DNA from: Primorskyibacter flagellatus
GTDB taxonomy: Bacteria; Pseudomonadota; Alphaproteobacteria; Rhodobacterales; Rhodobacteraceae
Reading direction: 5' to 3'
Length of the DNA: 64,000 nt
Assembly: GCF_900176485.1 (NCBI RefSeq)
Contig: NZ_FWYD01000012.1
Location: 1 to 64,000 of the forward strand
The notes beneath the pieces were generated by a model. It was given only the letters and a program-made list of their open reading frames with translations. It was not told the DNA's origin and did no database searches. A program made the position numbers and the translations under genes. Below, in pieces: positions 7,956 through 16,559 of the stretch; position 1 is the first letter of the stretch, and each line of letters opens with the position of its first letter.

Positions 7956-9073
7956 TTGAGCAGCCTCGCCCCTTCGGACAGCGCCGCAAGCTTGGCATAG
8001 GCAATCGCCGGGTCGATCGCCCCGAAGCCGGCAAATGTGCCAAAGCCGCAATCGGACCCCGCAACCACCCGGTCGGCCCCGACAATATCGGCGAAGCGTT
8101 GCAGGCGTTGCGCCACCAGGCGCGGATGTTCGACAAAATTCGTTGTCGTGTCCACAACGCCGGGCACCAACACCTTGTCGTCGGGAATATCGGCCTTGCG
8201 GTCGCGGAAAACCTCCCATTCGTGGCCGTGGCGCGGGTTCGAGGTTTCAAACAGAAGAAAACGCGCGGGCACCGACATCAAGGTGTCGAACATCTGCTCC
8301 ATGGAAATATCGCAGACATGCGGGCCCTCGTAATTGCCCCAGCAGATATGCACCCGCACTTTTTCCGCAGGTACGTCCGAAAGGGCGTATGCCAGCGCCT
8401 CGACATGGGTTTGCGCGACTTTGACAAATTCATCATCGTCCAGGTCGGTGAACAGCATGTGGCGGGACAGTGCCAGATCCGGACAATCCAGTTGCAGATC
8501 AAGCCCGGACGCGACGATCGTTTCATACTCGGCTTTCATCGCATCGGCCAATGCCGCCAAATACGCCTCGCGCGTCTTGTAAAAGTCGTTTTGCAGGAAC
8601 AATGAAATCACGCCGGGGCTGGCGGCATTCATGAAACCGCGTTTGGCGCCATGCTCGGCCATCGCCGCCTTGAGATTGGCAATGTCCTTTTCCAGCTCGC
8701 CCTGCCCCTTGGATCGCACCTCTCCCACGCACATGGGGCGGGCATATTGCGGCGTACCACCCGAGGACGCGATGCGTTCCAGAAAGCTGGGAAACAGCTT
8801 CAGATCGGCTGGCGCGTTGCGCGGGCTGTCGCCGCCAAAACCGGTGTAGCGATCCTTGACATAGGTGGCGTAGCTGATCTTGGACGTCTCGCCATCGGAC
8901 ACGATGTCGATCCCGGCCTCGACCTGTTTTTTGACCGTATCGGACACCGCACGCGTCATGGCGGCGTCAAATTCGCCCGCGTCATAGGGTTCGCCCCGTT
9001 CGCGTGCAAAGATGAAATCCACCACCTCTTGCGTCCGGGGCAAGCTGCCCACATGGGTCGTTTCAATGGTCAT
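7952..9073 (-). CDS. MetE C-terminal-like (cobalamin-independent methionine synthase/EaCoMT family) protein
   Basis: A 373-residue TIM-barrel protein of the short MetE-like family, which includes core-MetE methyltransferases and epoxyalkane:coenzyme M transferase. It begins THVGSLPR. Zinc-ligand positions are visible: His and Cys in HICWGNYEG (about residue 245) and Cys in GSDCGFG (about 340). In this family the zinc activates a thiol for alkyl transfer. The ATG at 9073 has GGAG 7 nt upstream; an in-frame ATG at 9085 is less well placed. It lies between a SAM methyltransferase (1 bp) and an alpha/beta hydrolase (4-bp overlap). It is too short for full methionine synthase, so a substrate-specific methyl or alkyl transfer is likely. 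Confidence 0.82.
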   Translation of the reverse strand: MTIETTHVGSLPRTQEVVDFIFARERGEPYDAGEFDAAMTRAVSDTVKKQVEAGIDIVSDGETSKISYATYVKDRYTGFGGDSPRNAPADLKLFPSFLERIASSGGTPQYARPMCVGEVRSKGQGELEKDIANLKAAMAEHGAKRGFMNAASPGVISLFLQNDFYKTREAYLAALADAMKAEYETIVASGLDLQLDCPDLALSRHMLFTDLDDDEFVKVAQTHVEALAYALSDVPAEKVRVHICWGNYEGPHVCDISMEQMFDTLMSVPARFLLFETSNPRHGHEWEVFRDRKADIPDDKVLVPGVVDTTTNFVEHPRLVAQRLQRFADIVGADRVVAGSDCGFGTFAGFGAIDPAIAYAKLAALSEGARLLK

Positions 9074-9074
9074 G

Positions 9075-9698
9075 TCAGTCTCCATCCTTGCGCGCCATCA
9101 TGACGCTGTGGCTGTTGCATTCCGGGTCTTCCGCCAGAAACCCGGTCAGGCGCAGCCCTTGCTGCTGAAGCAGTGTCGCATATTCGGCCGGGGACAGGCT
9201 GGCGTGATAGATTGATTTGCCCGCGACACTGCCGGAGGTTTCGCCCTGGTCGGGGCCCACGGTAAACAGAAGCGATCCACCGACCCTGAGATGCCGCGCC
9301 ATTCTGTGGATCACGTCGCGCTGTTCCTCGACCGTCAGATGAAAAAAGCTGTTCCACGCGACGATCCCGTCAAAGGTTTCGCCCAGATCAAGGGTTCGCA
9401 TATCGCCTGTCCGCCAGTCGCCCTGCGGCCAGCGGGTGCGGGCAATCTCCAGCATCGACTCGGCGAAATCGACGCCCGTCACACGGAACCCCTCGGCGAT
9501 GAACCAGCGGGCAATCGGCTCGCCCGCGCCGCAGCCCAGATCCATGACCCGCCCACCGACTGGCAGACAGGCGGTGAACCGCGCCAGCCAGCGCGCCTCG
9601 AACAGGGCGCGCGACCGCTCTGCATCATAGGCCGCGGCATTCTGTTCAAAGACGTCGTGAGTGGTGCGGGCGAGTGCGCCAAGTTCGGCATCGGACAT
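9075..9698 (-). CDS. Class I SAM-dependent methyltransferase
   Basis: A 207-residue Rossmann-fold methyltransferase. The SAM-binding motif I, VMDLGCGAGEP, is at about residues 51-61, followed by the acidic end of strand 2 (VTGVDFAESM) and a post-I GDMRTLDL segment. The ATG at 9698 is where homology begins, although the frame is open to 9740. Its stop lies 1 bp before the MetE-like start. Pairing a SAM methyltransferase with a MetE-like protein suggests that methyl groups are moved on or off the substrate. The substrate is not predictable. Confidence 0.83.
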   Translation of the reverse strand: MSDAELGALARTTHDVFEQNAAAYDAERSRALFEARWLARFTACLPVGGRVMDLGCGAGEPIARWFIAEGFRVTGVDFAESMLEIARTRWPQGDWRTGDMRTLDLGETFDGIVAWNSFFHLTVEEQRDVIHRMARHLRVGGSLLFTVGPDQGETSGSVAGKSIYHASLSPAEYATLLQQQGLRLTGFLAEDPECNSHSVMMARKDGD

Positions 9699-9773
9699 GT
9701 GTGGTCTTTCATCGAAAGTATGAATCGAAGCAGACACCACGAGACCGTGGTGTCTGCTTTGGGTATAGGCGTG

Positions 9774-10739
9774 TTATCCCTTCCAGGTCGCCCCGGCGGG
9801 ATCACCGGTTGCAACGACATGATACATCGACGCCTCGCCCGACATTGACGGCACAGCACTATGCGCCAGGTTCTCGGGAACGCTCATCGTGTCGCCGGGC
9901 GCGAGGATTGCATGACCGCCGTCCCAGTCGATGCGCCAGTGCCCCTTGACCGGCATCAGCACCGACGGCTTGTCATGGCTGTGTTTTTCCTCGCTGGCAC
10001 TGGCGCGCGTGATGAAGTCGATCTCGAACCCCGGCTTGTCGCGGATCACGCCGTTCTCACCGATCACCTTGGCCGGTTTTTTGCCTGCAATGGACACCAA
10101 ATCCCAATAGCGCCGGACATAGCCGCCAACCACTTCTTTCGCGGATGGTTCCGGAATTTCGGCCAGTTCCGCATCGGTCAGCAGCGGCATCGGTTTGACG
10201 CCTTCGGGCAGGGTCTGGCCCTTCTTGCTGTCATAGAGCTTGCCATTGTCGCCCAGAACCAAACCATGCGCCTTGGCATCCTCGATCACCTGCGGGGCCC
10301 AAAGAACGCCACCGCCGGCATCGTCGCCCCCCAACACGGCCATGATCATCCCGTAATCGGTTCCGATATTCTCAAACCCCCGAAACAAGTTGGTCGGGAT
10401 GTTGATGATGTCGCCCTCTTCCAGCACGACCTCTCCCGCATCGCCCCAGCGGCCCCAGAAAAACCGCCAACGGCCTTTGAGAACGAAAAACACCTCGGCG
10501 GTGCGGTGGTTGTGCAGGCTGTTGCGGCAGTTCGGCGGCTGCCCGGCGGCACCGATGTTAAAACCGTGCGGTTCAGTGATGTGAACATGCTGATCGGCGC
10601 TTTCGGAAACGCCGCCGCCGATGATGGTGAAGTTTTCCTTCTGATCGCTGCCCGGCGTGTGAGCATCAATGAAGGCGGTCTTGCAGGGTTGCAGCTCGCC
10701 ATAACGAACGATGCGGGCTTCCATGTCTTGCGGTGTCAT
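9774..10739 (-). CDS. Bicupin domain protein
   Basis: A 321-residue protein with two cupin domains, paralogous to the one at 1454-2608. The first cupin has LHNHRTAEVFFVLKG (His, His, Glu) and INIPTNLFRGFEN; the second has EEKHSHDKPSVLMPVKGHWRID... with His residues around 255 and SVPENLAHSAVP. This copy keeps a better metal site in the C-terminal cupin than the other. GGAG lies about 8 nt before the ATG at 10739. It sits 79 bp after the NTF2-like gene, the same partner type as in the plus-strand operon, which suggests that the NTF2-like protein and bicupin act as a pair. Confidence 0.82.
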   Translation of the reverse strand: MTPQDMEARIVRYGELQPCKTAFIDAHTPGSDQKENFTIIGGGVSESADQHVHITEPHGFNIGAAGQPPNCRNSLHNHRTAEVFFVLKGRWRFFWGRWGDAGEVVLEEGDIINIPTNLFRGFENIGTDYGMIMAVLGGDDAGGGVLWAPQVIEDAKAHGLVLGDNGKLYDSKKGQTLPEGVKPMPLLTDAELAEIPEPSAKEVVGGYVRRYWDLVSIAGKKPAKVIGENGVIRDKPGFEIDFITRASASEEKHSHDKPSVLMPVKGHWRIDWDGGHAILAPGDTMSVPENLAHSAVPSMSGEASMYHVVATGDPAGATWKG

Positions 10740-10818
10740 TGTCTTCTCCAAGGTTGTGCTTTGGCGCGGCCGTGATCGGCCCGAGCGCCGGTAAAAGGTG
10801 TGTGTCGGCGTTGCGGCT

Positions 10819-11787
10819 TCATCCCGTTTGCAGGATGATCTGCTTCCACAGCGCAGTTTCGTCATAAAGCGCGTATTCTCGCCGCAGGCCCCAGGGACCA
10901 AACTCGGCATGGCTCATGCCCATGATATGCACACGCTTGCCGGTCGGTTGGCCGAAACTTCCCCAGCCGTCATGCTTGCCGTCCAGCGACCAGCGGATCG
11001 CGGCGCGCGGCGACATCATGGGATCATCCCCGCCGATGACGTGATGGATCTTGAACTCTGCGTGAGGAAAGGACGCCCGCAGACCCAGCCAATGCTGGTC
11101 AACACCCTGATGGCTGAGCGAGGTGACGCCGCCCGGATATTCGCCGATCACCGCACGATCATATTCGGCAGGGATCACGGTGAAATCGGCATTCATCAAC
11201 CGGGTCAGAATATCGGCGTATTTCGCGCCCCATTCATTGTCGTTGCCGCGCCCGGTATACGGCCCCGGCACATCGTTTTCAGGCAGATAGGGCGTGACGC
11301 AATGCTCGGGCCCACCTTCGCGTTCAATCAGGTCGCGAGCATAGTCCTTGGGGTCCCAGCCCAGTTGGCGGACAATCGCACCCTGGTCGCGCACCAGCCA
11401 CTCATCGGTGATTGTGTTGGCACGGGCGTAACAATCAGCAATGATACGATAGCGCAATTTCTTGCCGGTGGGCGCACCGTAGACGCCCGGATTGGTATGT
11501 GTCGCGGTCGACAACAACCTGTGCGAGCTCAGCAACCCGTCATCATTGCCTTCGCACCAGATCACATCCTCGCCAAACAGGGTGCGATCCGGAAACTCGG
11601 CCAGTGTCGCCATGGTCGCGGCGACCACATTCTTGTTGCCGATCACGATCGAGGATGGCGAGCGCACAGGCATTTCGTCGCCATAATAGTGGTCCAGCGC
11701 GGCGATGCCGCGATCTTCCCAGATCTCCTTTGTAATGCCGATGATGTAGTCGGGGAAATCTTTCCACCGGGGGTCAAAGCCCTTCAT
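10819..11787 (-). CDS. Tandem NTF2/SnoaL-like domain protein
   Basis: A 322-residue protein and paralogue of the gene at 374-1429: both have a GLLSSHR/FISSHR-type strand, TITDEWLVRDQGAIVRQLGWDP matching the other's EEWVIRDEFAVLQDLGMDP, and a C-terminal HAEFGPWGLRREYALYDE segment. Two NTF2-like domains lie at about residues 15-145 and 180-310. Its start overlaps the lacI-type gene by 4 bp and a bicupin follows. The reaction is unknown; members of this fold include cyclases, dehydratases and isomerases. Confidence 0.8.
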   Translation of the reverse strand: MKGFDPRWKDFPDYIIGITKEIWEDRGIAALDHYYGDEMPVRSPSSIVIGNKNVVAATMATLAEFPDRTLFGEDVIWCEGNDDGLLSSHRLLSTATHTNPGVYGAPTGKKLRYRIIADCYARANTITDEWLVRDQGAIVRQLGWDPKDYARDLIEREGGPEHCVTPYLPENDVPGPYTGRGNDNEWGAKYADILTRLMNADFTVIPAEYDRAVIGEYPGGVTSLSHQGVDQHWLGLRASFPHAEFKIHHVIGGDDPMMSPRAAIRWSLDGKHDGWGSFGQPTGKRVHIMGMSHAEFGPWGLRREYALYDETALWKQIILQTG

Positions 11788-12803
11788 GTCGTCTGTCCTT
11801 CTGGTTTGCGAGAAGAACCGCGCAGGATAAGCGGGCCGTCGATGGCCACACGGCGCGGTTCTGAATCGGGGTTTTCAATTCTGGTCAAGAGAATATCCAC
11901 CGTGGCGGCGACCATGCGGTTGGCGGGCTGGCGCACGGTTGTCAGGCTGTAGGATGGCCAGACGGCAAGCTGAACATCGTCATAGCCGACCACGGACACA
12001 TCCTCGGGGATGCGCAGGCCAAGCTCGAACCTCAGCACGTCCATCACCGCAAAGGCCATGTGGTCATTGGCGACGAATACCGCGTCGGGACGATCGGCCT
12101 CAGCGAACATTTTCCGTGCGGCTTCGGCGGCGGCGTCATAAGAAAACAGGCCCTCGCCGCGCGCGAACAACTCGTGCCCGCCATCTGCCAGCCCTTTCAG
12201 GAACCCGGCCTCACGGTCGCGTTGCGTCGAAGCCCCGTCCCAGCCTGCAATATGAGCAATCTTTTTGTGACCCGTGCGCGTGAGCAGGTCCGCCACCTTA
12301 TAGCCGCCCCCCACATTGTCAGACCGCACGCAGGACAACCCTTTGTCATCCTGTTCCCGGTTGAACATGACGATGGGAATGCCTGCTGCCTCACACCGGG
12401 CGGTCAGCTTCGACGACAGGCCGACCGATGCCGTGATGATCCCGTCGACCTGATAATCAAGCAAGTCGTCAACCACGGCATCCGTCACCGCGTCGTCATT
12501 TGTCGCCATGAACACCAGGATGTGATAGCCTTGTTCCTGTAATGCCCGGGACAGCTTTTCAATGGCTTCAGGGTAGAACTGGTTTTCCAGGTAGGCGACG
12601 ACCAATCCGATAATCCGGCTTTTGCCAGTGATCAGGGACCGCGCCAGAACATTCGGGCGATACCCCAGCTCCGCTGCAGCCTTGCGCACTTTTTCGATTG
12701 TTTTTGCCGATGCCGACGCGCCCGGCGTGAACACTCGGCTGACAGCCGACTGACTGACACCCGCACGCTTGGCCACTTGCACCGAGGTGATCTTTTCTGC
12801 CAT
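11784..12803 (-). CDS. LacI/GalR-family transcriptional regulator
   Basis: A 339-residue regulator. The N-terminal helix-turn-helix (about residues 4-50) has VQVAKRAGVSQSAVSRVF and the hinge SLITGKS; the periplasmic-binding-protein-like effector domain follows (IIGLVVAYLEN, ADRPDAVFVANDHMAFAV, VSVVGYDDV). It lies inside the long operon, overlapping the SDR stop (TGATG) and the next NTF2-like start (4 bp). The likely targets are the two TTGCAAACGTATGCAA-type operators at 24064-24134, about 11 kb upstream at the operon promoter. This would make the operon autoregulated, probably induced by a pathway sugar acid (inference). Confidence 0.9.
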   Translation of the reverse strand: MAEKITSVQVAKRAGVSQSAVSRVFTPGASASAKTIEKVRKAAAELGYRPNVLARSLITGKSRIIGLVVAYLENQFYPEAIEKLSRALQEQGYHILVFMATNDDAVTDAVVDDLLDYQVDGIITASVGLSSKLTARCEAAGIPIVMFNREQDDKGLSCVRSDNVGGGYKVADLLTRTGHKKIAHIAGWDGASTQRDREAGFLKGLADGGHELFARGEGLFSYDAAAEAARKMFAEADRPDAVFVANDHMAFAVMDVLRFELGLRIPEDVSVVGYDDVQLAVWPSYSLTTVRQPANRMVAATVDILLTRIENPDSEPRRVAIDGPLILRGSSRKPEGQTT

Positions 12804-13570
12804 CAGTCTGCCGTCCAACCTCCGTCAATCAACAACGAGGTGCCGGTCACCAGCGCCGCAGCGTCGGATGCCAGGTATGCGACTGCGCCCATGATGTCCT
12901 CGACCTCACCGACCCGGCCCAGTTTGATCTTCTCGGTGATCCACGCGGCGCGTTCAGGGTTGTCGAATGTTGATGCGGTCAGCGGCGTCCGGATAAAAGT
13001 CGGGCACACGGTATTGATACGGATCCGGTCACGCCCCCATTCGATTGCCATCGCCTTGACCATGCCTTCCAGCCCGTGCTTCGAGGCGCAATAGACCGCG
13101 CGGTCTATACCACCCACATGGCCCATCTGACTGCTGATATGGATGATCGACCCACCCCGCTGCGCGGCCTTCATGCCATGTGCGGCACCGACCGACAGAA
13201 AATAGGCGGCGCGAAGGTTGAGGTTCATCACTGCGTCGTAATCGTCCGGCTGGGTTTCCAGCGCCGGGCCGTGACGTGCGGCCCCGGCAGAGTTGACAAC
13301 CACATCGAATCCATCCTGCGCCTGCAAAGCTGCACTCATTGCGGGCAAGTCGCCCATGTCCAATGCAAGTGCTTCAGCCGACCAGCCCTGATCGCGCATT
13401 GCATCCACCGCAGCCTGCAACTTGTTCAAGCCGCGCGCTGCGCAAACCACATGCGCGCCAGCCTCGGCCAGGGCCACGGCGCATCCCATCCCGATCCCGG
13501 AGGAGGCTCCGGTAACCAGCGCGCGCCGGCCATCAAGACGCAGGGAGGGAGTACGAGGCAAAGTTGTCAT
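12803..13570 (-). CDS. SDR-family oxidoreductase
   Basis: A 255-residue short-chain dehydrogenase. It has the TGASSGIG cofactor-binding motif at about residues 20-27, NSAGAA at about 93-98, catalytic Ser in IHISSQMG and the YCASK catalytic Tyr-Lys pair (about 160-164), and it ends in GTSLLIDGGWTAD. The C-terminal segment is nearly identical to the SDR tail left in the deletion scar near 41.45 kb. It overlaps both the SnoaL-like gene (4 bp) and the LacI gene. It probably oxidises a hydroxyl of the pathway substrate with NAD(P). Confidence 0.9.
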   Translation of the reverse strand: MTTLPRTPSLRLDGRRALVTGASSGIGMGCAVALAEAGAHVVCAARGLNKLQAAVDAMRDQGWSAEALALDMGDLPAMSAALQAQDGFDVVVNSAGAARHGPALETQPDDYDAVMNLNLRAAYFLSVGAAHGMKAAQRGGSIIHISSQMGHVGGIDRAVYCASKHGLEGMVKAMAIEWGRDRIRINTVCPTFIRTPLTASTFDNPERAAWITEKIKLGRVGEVEDIMGAVAYLASDAAALVTGTSLLIDGGWTAD

Positions 13571-14616
13571 AATGTCGACTCCGGCAAGGTGATACGTCCC
13601 AGATTTCGGGCCTTGTTGAATTCCCGCAAACGGGCAAAGACATCGACGCCAAGCTGCGCATAGGCGTCGAGCAGATCGACCAGAACCCAGTTTTCACGGA
13701 TCAGGCCGCCTTCCAGCCGCCAAAAATCCAGACTGCGCATGGAGATCTTCTTTCCGGACGGGGCAATACCCATCCAGCCGTCATCGCTGACCGTCTGGAT
13801 CATGTTGGGCCATCCGGTGACGGCGGCGTAATCCCCGTCGCCAAAGAAATGGTAGTCGATGTCGTCCAGATACTGGCCGCGATCCGGCATGGCGTTCAGA
13901 AACGGAATCTGGTGCCAGTTGCGGAATCCCGCAACGCCACGCCCGGTGCCTATCCCTGCGGGCCCGTACCAGTTCATCCGCGGATGCCAGTAGCGGCTCA
14001 TTTCCATCACCTCGGGACCGCCCTTTGACGGATGCAGCTTGAGATGCTCCAGCATATCAATGATATGCTGCGTGCTGGCGCGGCTGCGCACTTCATCATG
14101 CGGCCCTGAAACAAAGCCATCCTGGGACGCTGGCCCCGGCACGAACATCTCCCGCCCCAGCGACGGTGCCATCGGCCAGGCATTCGCTTGCATCATCACT
14201 TCTGGAATGTCCCAGAGCGCTTGGAACTCGACCATCTTGCCGTTCTCGAAGCGATAAAATTCGTGAAACCGCATGTGAACCAGATGGCCGGTTGGCGGTA
14301 CATCCAGCCAAGGCGCGACGAAGGTGCCGACATAATGCCCACCGCAGCCGACCCAATCGGCTCCTTCCGGTGTCTGTCCTGCCATCACGATCCAGTCGCG
14401 GCGCTCCAGATCCGGCCATGCCGCATGCAGAGGTGCAAGGGCGGCGTCATAAAACGCCGTCGGCCCGGTCAGATCGCCGAATGGATGACAGTGATGAAAC
14501 ACGGTGTCCGGGGTGCAAAGCGCTGCCAGTGCCTCACGCACCTTGTTTTCGTCGAAATCGCGCATCGCAACCCGAAGCGGTTCGATCTTGTTCTTGTGGT
14601 CCGTCGAGAGGTCCAT
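13567..14616 (-). CDS. Tandem SnoaL-like (NTF2 fold) protein
   Basis: A 349-residue protein with two SnoaL-like domains (about residues 5-150 and 185-335). Shared with 5516-6532 are CHPFGDLTG, WLDVPPTGHLVHMRFHEFYR, WDIPEVMMQAN, WYGPAGIGTGRG and NWVLVDLLDAYAQLGVDVF. I placed the start at 14616 because GAGG lies 5 nt upstream; an ATG at 14631 is also in frame. It follows the HpsN-like gene by 71 bp and overlaps the SDR gene by 4 bp. In the related 41-kb locus this whole gene has been lost by deletion. Confidence 0.82.
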   Translation of the reverse strand: MDLSTDHKNKIEPLRVAMRDFDENKVREALAALCTPDTVFHHCHPFGDLTGPTAFYDAALAPLHAAWPDLERRDWIVMAGQTPEGADWVGCGGHYVGTFVAPWLDVPPTGHLVHMRFHEFYRFENGKMVEFQALWDIPEVMMQANAWPMAPSLGREMFVPGPASQDGFVSGPHDEVRSRASTQHIIDMLEHLKLHPSKGGPEVMEMSRYWHPRMNWYGPAGIGTGRGVAGFRNWHQIPFLNAMPDRGQYLDDIDYHFFGDGDYAAVTGWPNMIQTVSDDGWMGIAPSGKKISMRSLDFWRLEGGLIRENWVLVDLLDAYAQLGVDVFARLREFNKARNLGRITLPESTL

Positions 14617-14687
14617 ACTGTCCTCGTTCATGCTTAGTGCATTAGTTGGGGCGGAACAGGTCGCCGCCCCGTTTCTGGTCGTCCGAT

Positions 14688-16019
14688 TTATTCTGCCGCC
14701 TCGCGTACCGGGGCACCCTCGCCGTAAGGCACATTGACACCGCCATAGCGACGCACCCGGATGTTGCATTGTTCGGCGTGCCCGACAAATCCTTCCAACA
14801 TGCACAACCGACTGCCGTATTCGCCGATCATCGTCGCAGCCTCATCGGTCATAATCTTCTGGTAGCTGTGGGTTTTCAGGTACTTCCCAACCCAAAGCCC
14901 GCCGGTATAGCGCCCCGCCTTCTTGGTCGGCAGGGTATGGTTCGTGCCGATAACCTTGTCGCCATTGGCGACGTTGGTGCGTGGTCCCAGGAAGAGAGCC
15001 CCGTAGCAGGTCATATTTTCCAGGAACCAGTCGTCACGGTCGGTCATCACCTGCACATGCTCTGAGGCGATGTCATCGGCCACTTCCAGCATTTCGTCGT
15101 AGGTGTCGCAGACGATCACTTCGCCGTAATCCTCCCAACTGACCTTGGCGGTGTTGGCGGTCGGCAGGATCTTCAGGATACGGTCGATTTCCGACAGCGT
15201 CTCTTCCGCCAGCTTGCGGCTGTTGGTCAGCAAGACGCAGGGGCTGTTATACCCGTGTTCGGCCTGACCCAGAAGGTCAGTGGCACAAAGTTCCGCATCC
15301 GCGGCGGTTTCGTCCGCGATCACCATCGTTTCGGTCGGGCCTGCGAACAGGTCGATGCCCACGCGCCCGAACAACTGGCGCTTGGCTTCAGCCACGAAGG
15401 CGTTGCCGGGACCAACCAGCAGATGCACCGGATCAATGGTTTCGGTGCCGATCGCCATGGCACCGATCGCCTGGATGCCGCCCAGCACATAGATCTCGTG
15501 AGCGCCGCCCAGATGCATGGCGGCAATCACTGCCGGATTGGGCTCGCCGTTGAAGGGCGGCGTGCAAGCGATGATGCGCGGCACGCCCGCGACCGACGCA
15601 GTGGCAACCGACATATGCGCCGAGGCAACCATCGGGAACTTGCCGCCCGGCACATAGCAACCAACCGATTGCACCGGGATGTTCTTGTGCCCCAGGATGA
15701 CGCCGGGCAGGGTCTCGACCTCAATATCCAGCATCGAATCCCGCTGCGCCTGCGCAAAGTTGCGCACTTGTTCCTGCGCGAATTTGATGTCGGTCATTTC
15801 CTGATCGGACACCTTGGCCATCAGCGCCTCGATTTCGTCTTCGCTCAGGCGGAAGGCGGGCGGTGAGTATTTGTCGAATTTCTCGCTCAACTCACGCACG
15901 GCGGCGTCGCCACGTTCCTCGATGTCCTTCAGCGTCGATTCCACGATGGCACGCGTGTTGGCGTCATCTTCGGCACGGGCGTCGGCAGCCTTGCCGCGTT
16001 TGAGATATTCAATCGTCAT
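14688..16019 (-). CDS. Histidinol dehydrogenase-like (HpsN type) zinc dehydrogenase
   Basis: A 443-residue HisD-superfamily enzyme that most resembles sulfopropanediol 3-dehydrogenase (HpsN) rather than biosynthetic HisD. There are no histidine genes nearby. Visible catalytic features are GCYVPGG (about residues 118-124), Gln and His zinc ligands in [10 protein letters not shown] (about 255), the EH pair in [16 protein letters not shown] (catalytic His region) and the C-terminal zinc His in LEGFVGHA. HpsN oxidises a primary alcohol in two NAD+-dependent steps to a carboxylate. Here it may oxidise a diol or sugar alcohol end. It overlaps the small SnoaL-like gene by 4 bp. The locus at 41.4-41.9 kb holds a truncated paralogue. 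Confidence 0.87.
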   Translation of the reverse strand: MTIEYLKRGKAADARAEDDANTRAIVESTLKDIEERGDAAVRELSEKFDKYSPPAFRLSEDEIEALMAKVSDQEMTDIKFAQEQVRNFAQAQRDSMLDIEVETLPGVILGHKNIPVQSVGCYVPGGKFPMVASAHMSVATASVAGVPRIIACTPPFNGEPNPAVIAAMHLGGAHEIYVLGGIQAIGAMAIGTETIDPVHLLVGPGNAFVAEAKRQLFGRVGIDLFAGPTETMVIADETAADAELCATDLLGQAEHGYNSPCVLLTNSRKLAEETLSEIDRILKILPTANTAKVSWEDYGEVIVCDTYDEMLEVADDIASEHVQVMTDRDDWFLENMTCYGALFLGPRTNVANGDKVIGTNHTLPTKKAGRYTGGLWVGKYLKTHSYQKIMTDEAATMIGEYGSRLCMLEGFVGHAEQCNIRVRRYGGVNVPYGEGAPVREAAE

Positions 16020-16558
16020 GTCGGTTCCCCATCCTGCGGGCGCGGCGGTTCTCGCCTACCCTCGTCGTAATTTTCCCAGCCTTCGCCCGCGAAAACATCG
16101 CGGCCGAGCTGAGCAAGCACATGTGGAAAATCGACCATCACCCAATTGTCGGTGATCTGGCCGTCCACGACCTTCCAGAAATCCATGTATCTGATGATGA
16201 CACGTTTTCCGGTCGGAGAAATTCCCATGAATTTGCCACTATGCGTGGCCTCCTGACGCCCAAAGGCGGCAGCCCATTCGCCCATGTACAGGCGGGCTTC
16301 GTCGATGCAGACCTTGTCCGAGAACGCCGCCTGAAACGGGCGCTGCCAATTGTCCTGAAATTCGCGCAGCCCGTTTTTGGTGCCGCAGCCCTGATTGCCC
16401 ATCCAGCGAAAGCTTTCGGCGAAGAAATCACCTATATCGGCAATGCGGTGGTCGTTCAGCCCATCCACCATGCCTTCGATAACGGCTTGCGTCGCTTCGG
16501 TTTTGCTCATGTCTGTGTCGCGCGTCAGCACGGCCTGTTCAGGTCTTGCTCCTGCCAT
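16016..16558 (-). CDS. Single-domain SnoaL-like protein
   Basis: A 180-residue single SnoaL/NTF2-like domain that aligns with the C-terminal half of the 338- and 349-residue paralogues ([20 protein letters not shown], then [19 protein letters not shown]). An excellent GGAGG lies 5 nt before the ATG at 16558; an earlier in-frame start at 16576 would overlap dctM. It sits 1 bp after the dctM stop and overlaps the HpsN-like start by 4 bp. It may be a stand-alone catalytic subunit or a cyclase/isomerase acting next to the dehydrogenase. Confidence 0.8.
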   Translation of the reverse strand: MAGARPEQAVLTRDTDMSKTEATQAVIEGMVDGLNDHRIADIGDFFAESFRWMGNQGCGTKNGLREFQDNWQRPFQAAFSDKVCIDEARLYMGEWAAAFGRQEATHSGKFMGISPTGKRVIIRYMDFWKVVDGQITDNWVMVDFPHVLAQLGRDVFAGEGWENYDEGRREPPRPQDGEPT

Positions 16559-16559
16559 T

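Noticed and set aside
14688-16019. Biosynthetic histidinol dehydrogenase
   Set aside because: The sequence and context fit the HpsN-type catabolic branch better, and no histidine genes are nearby.
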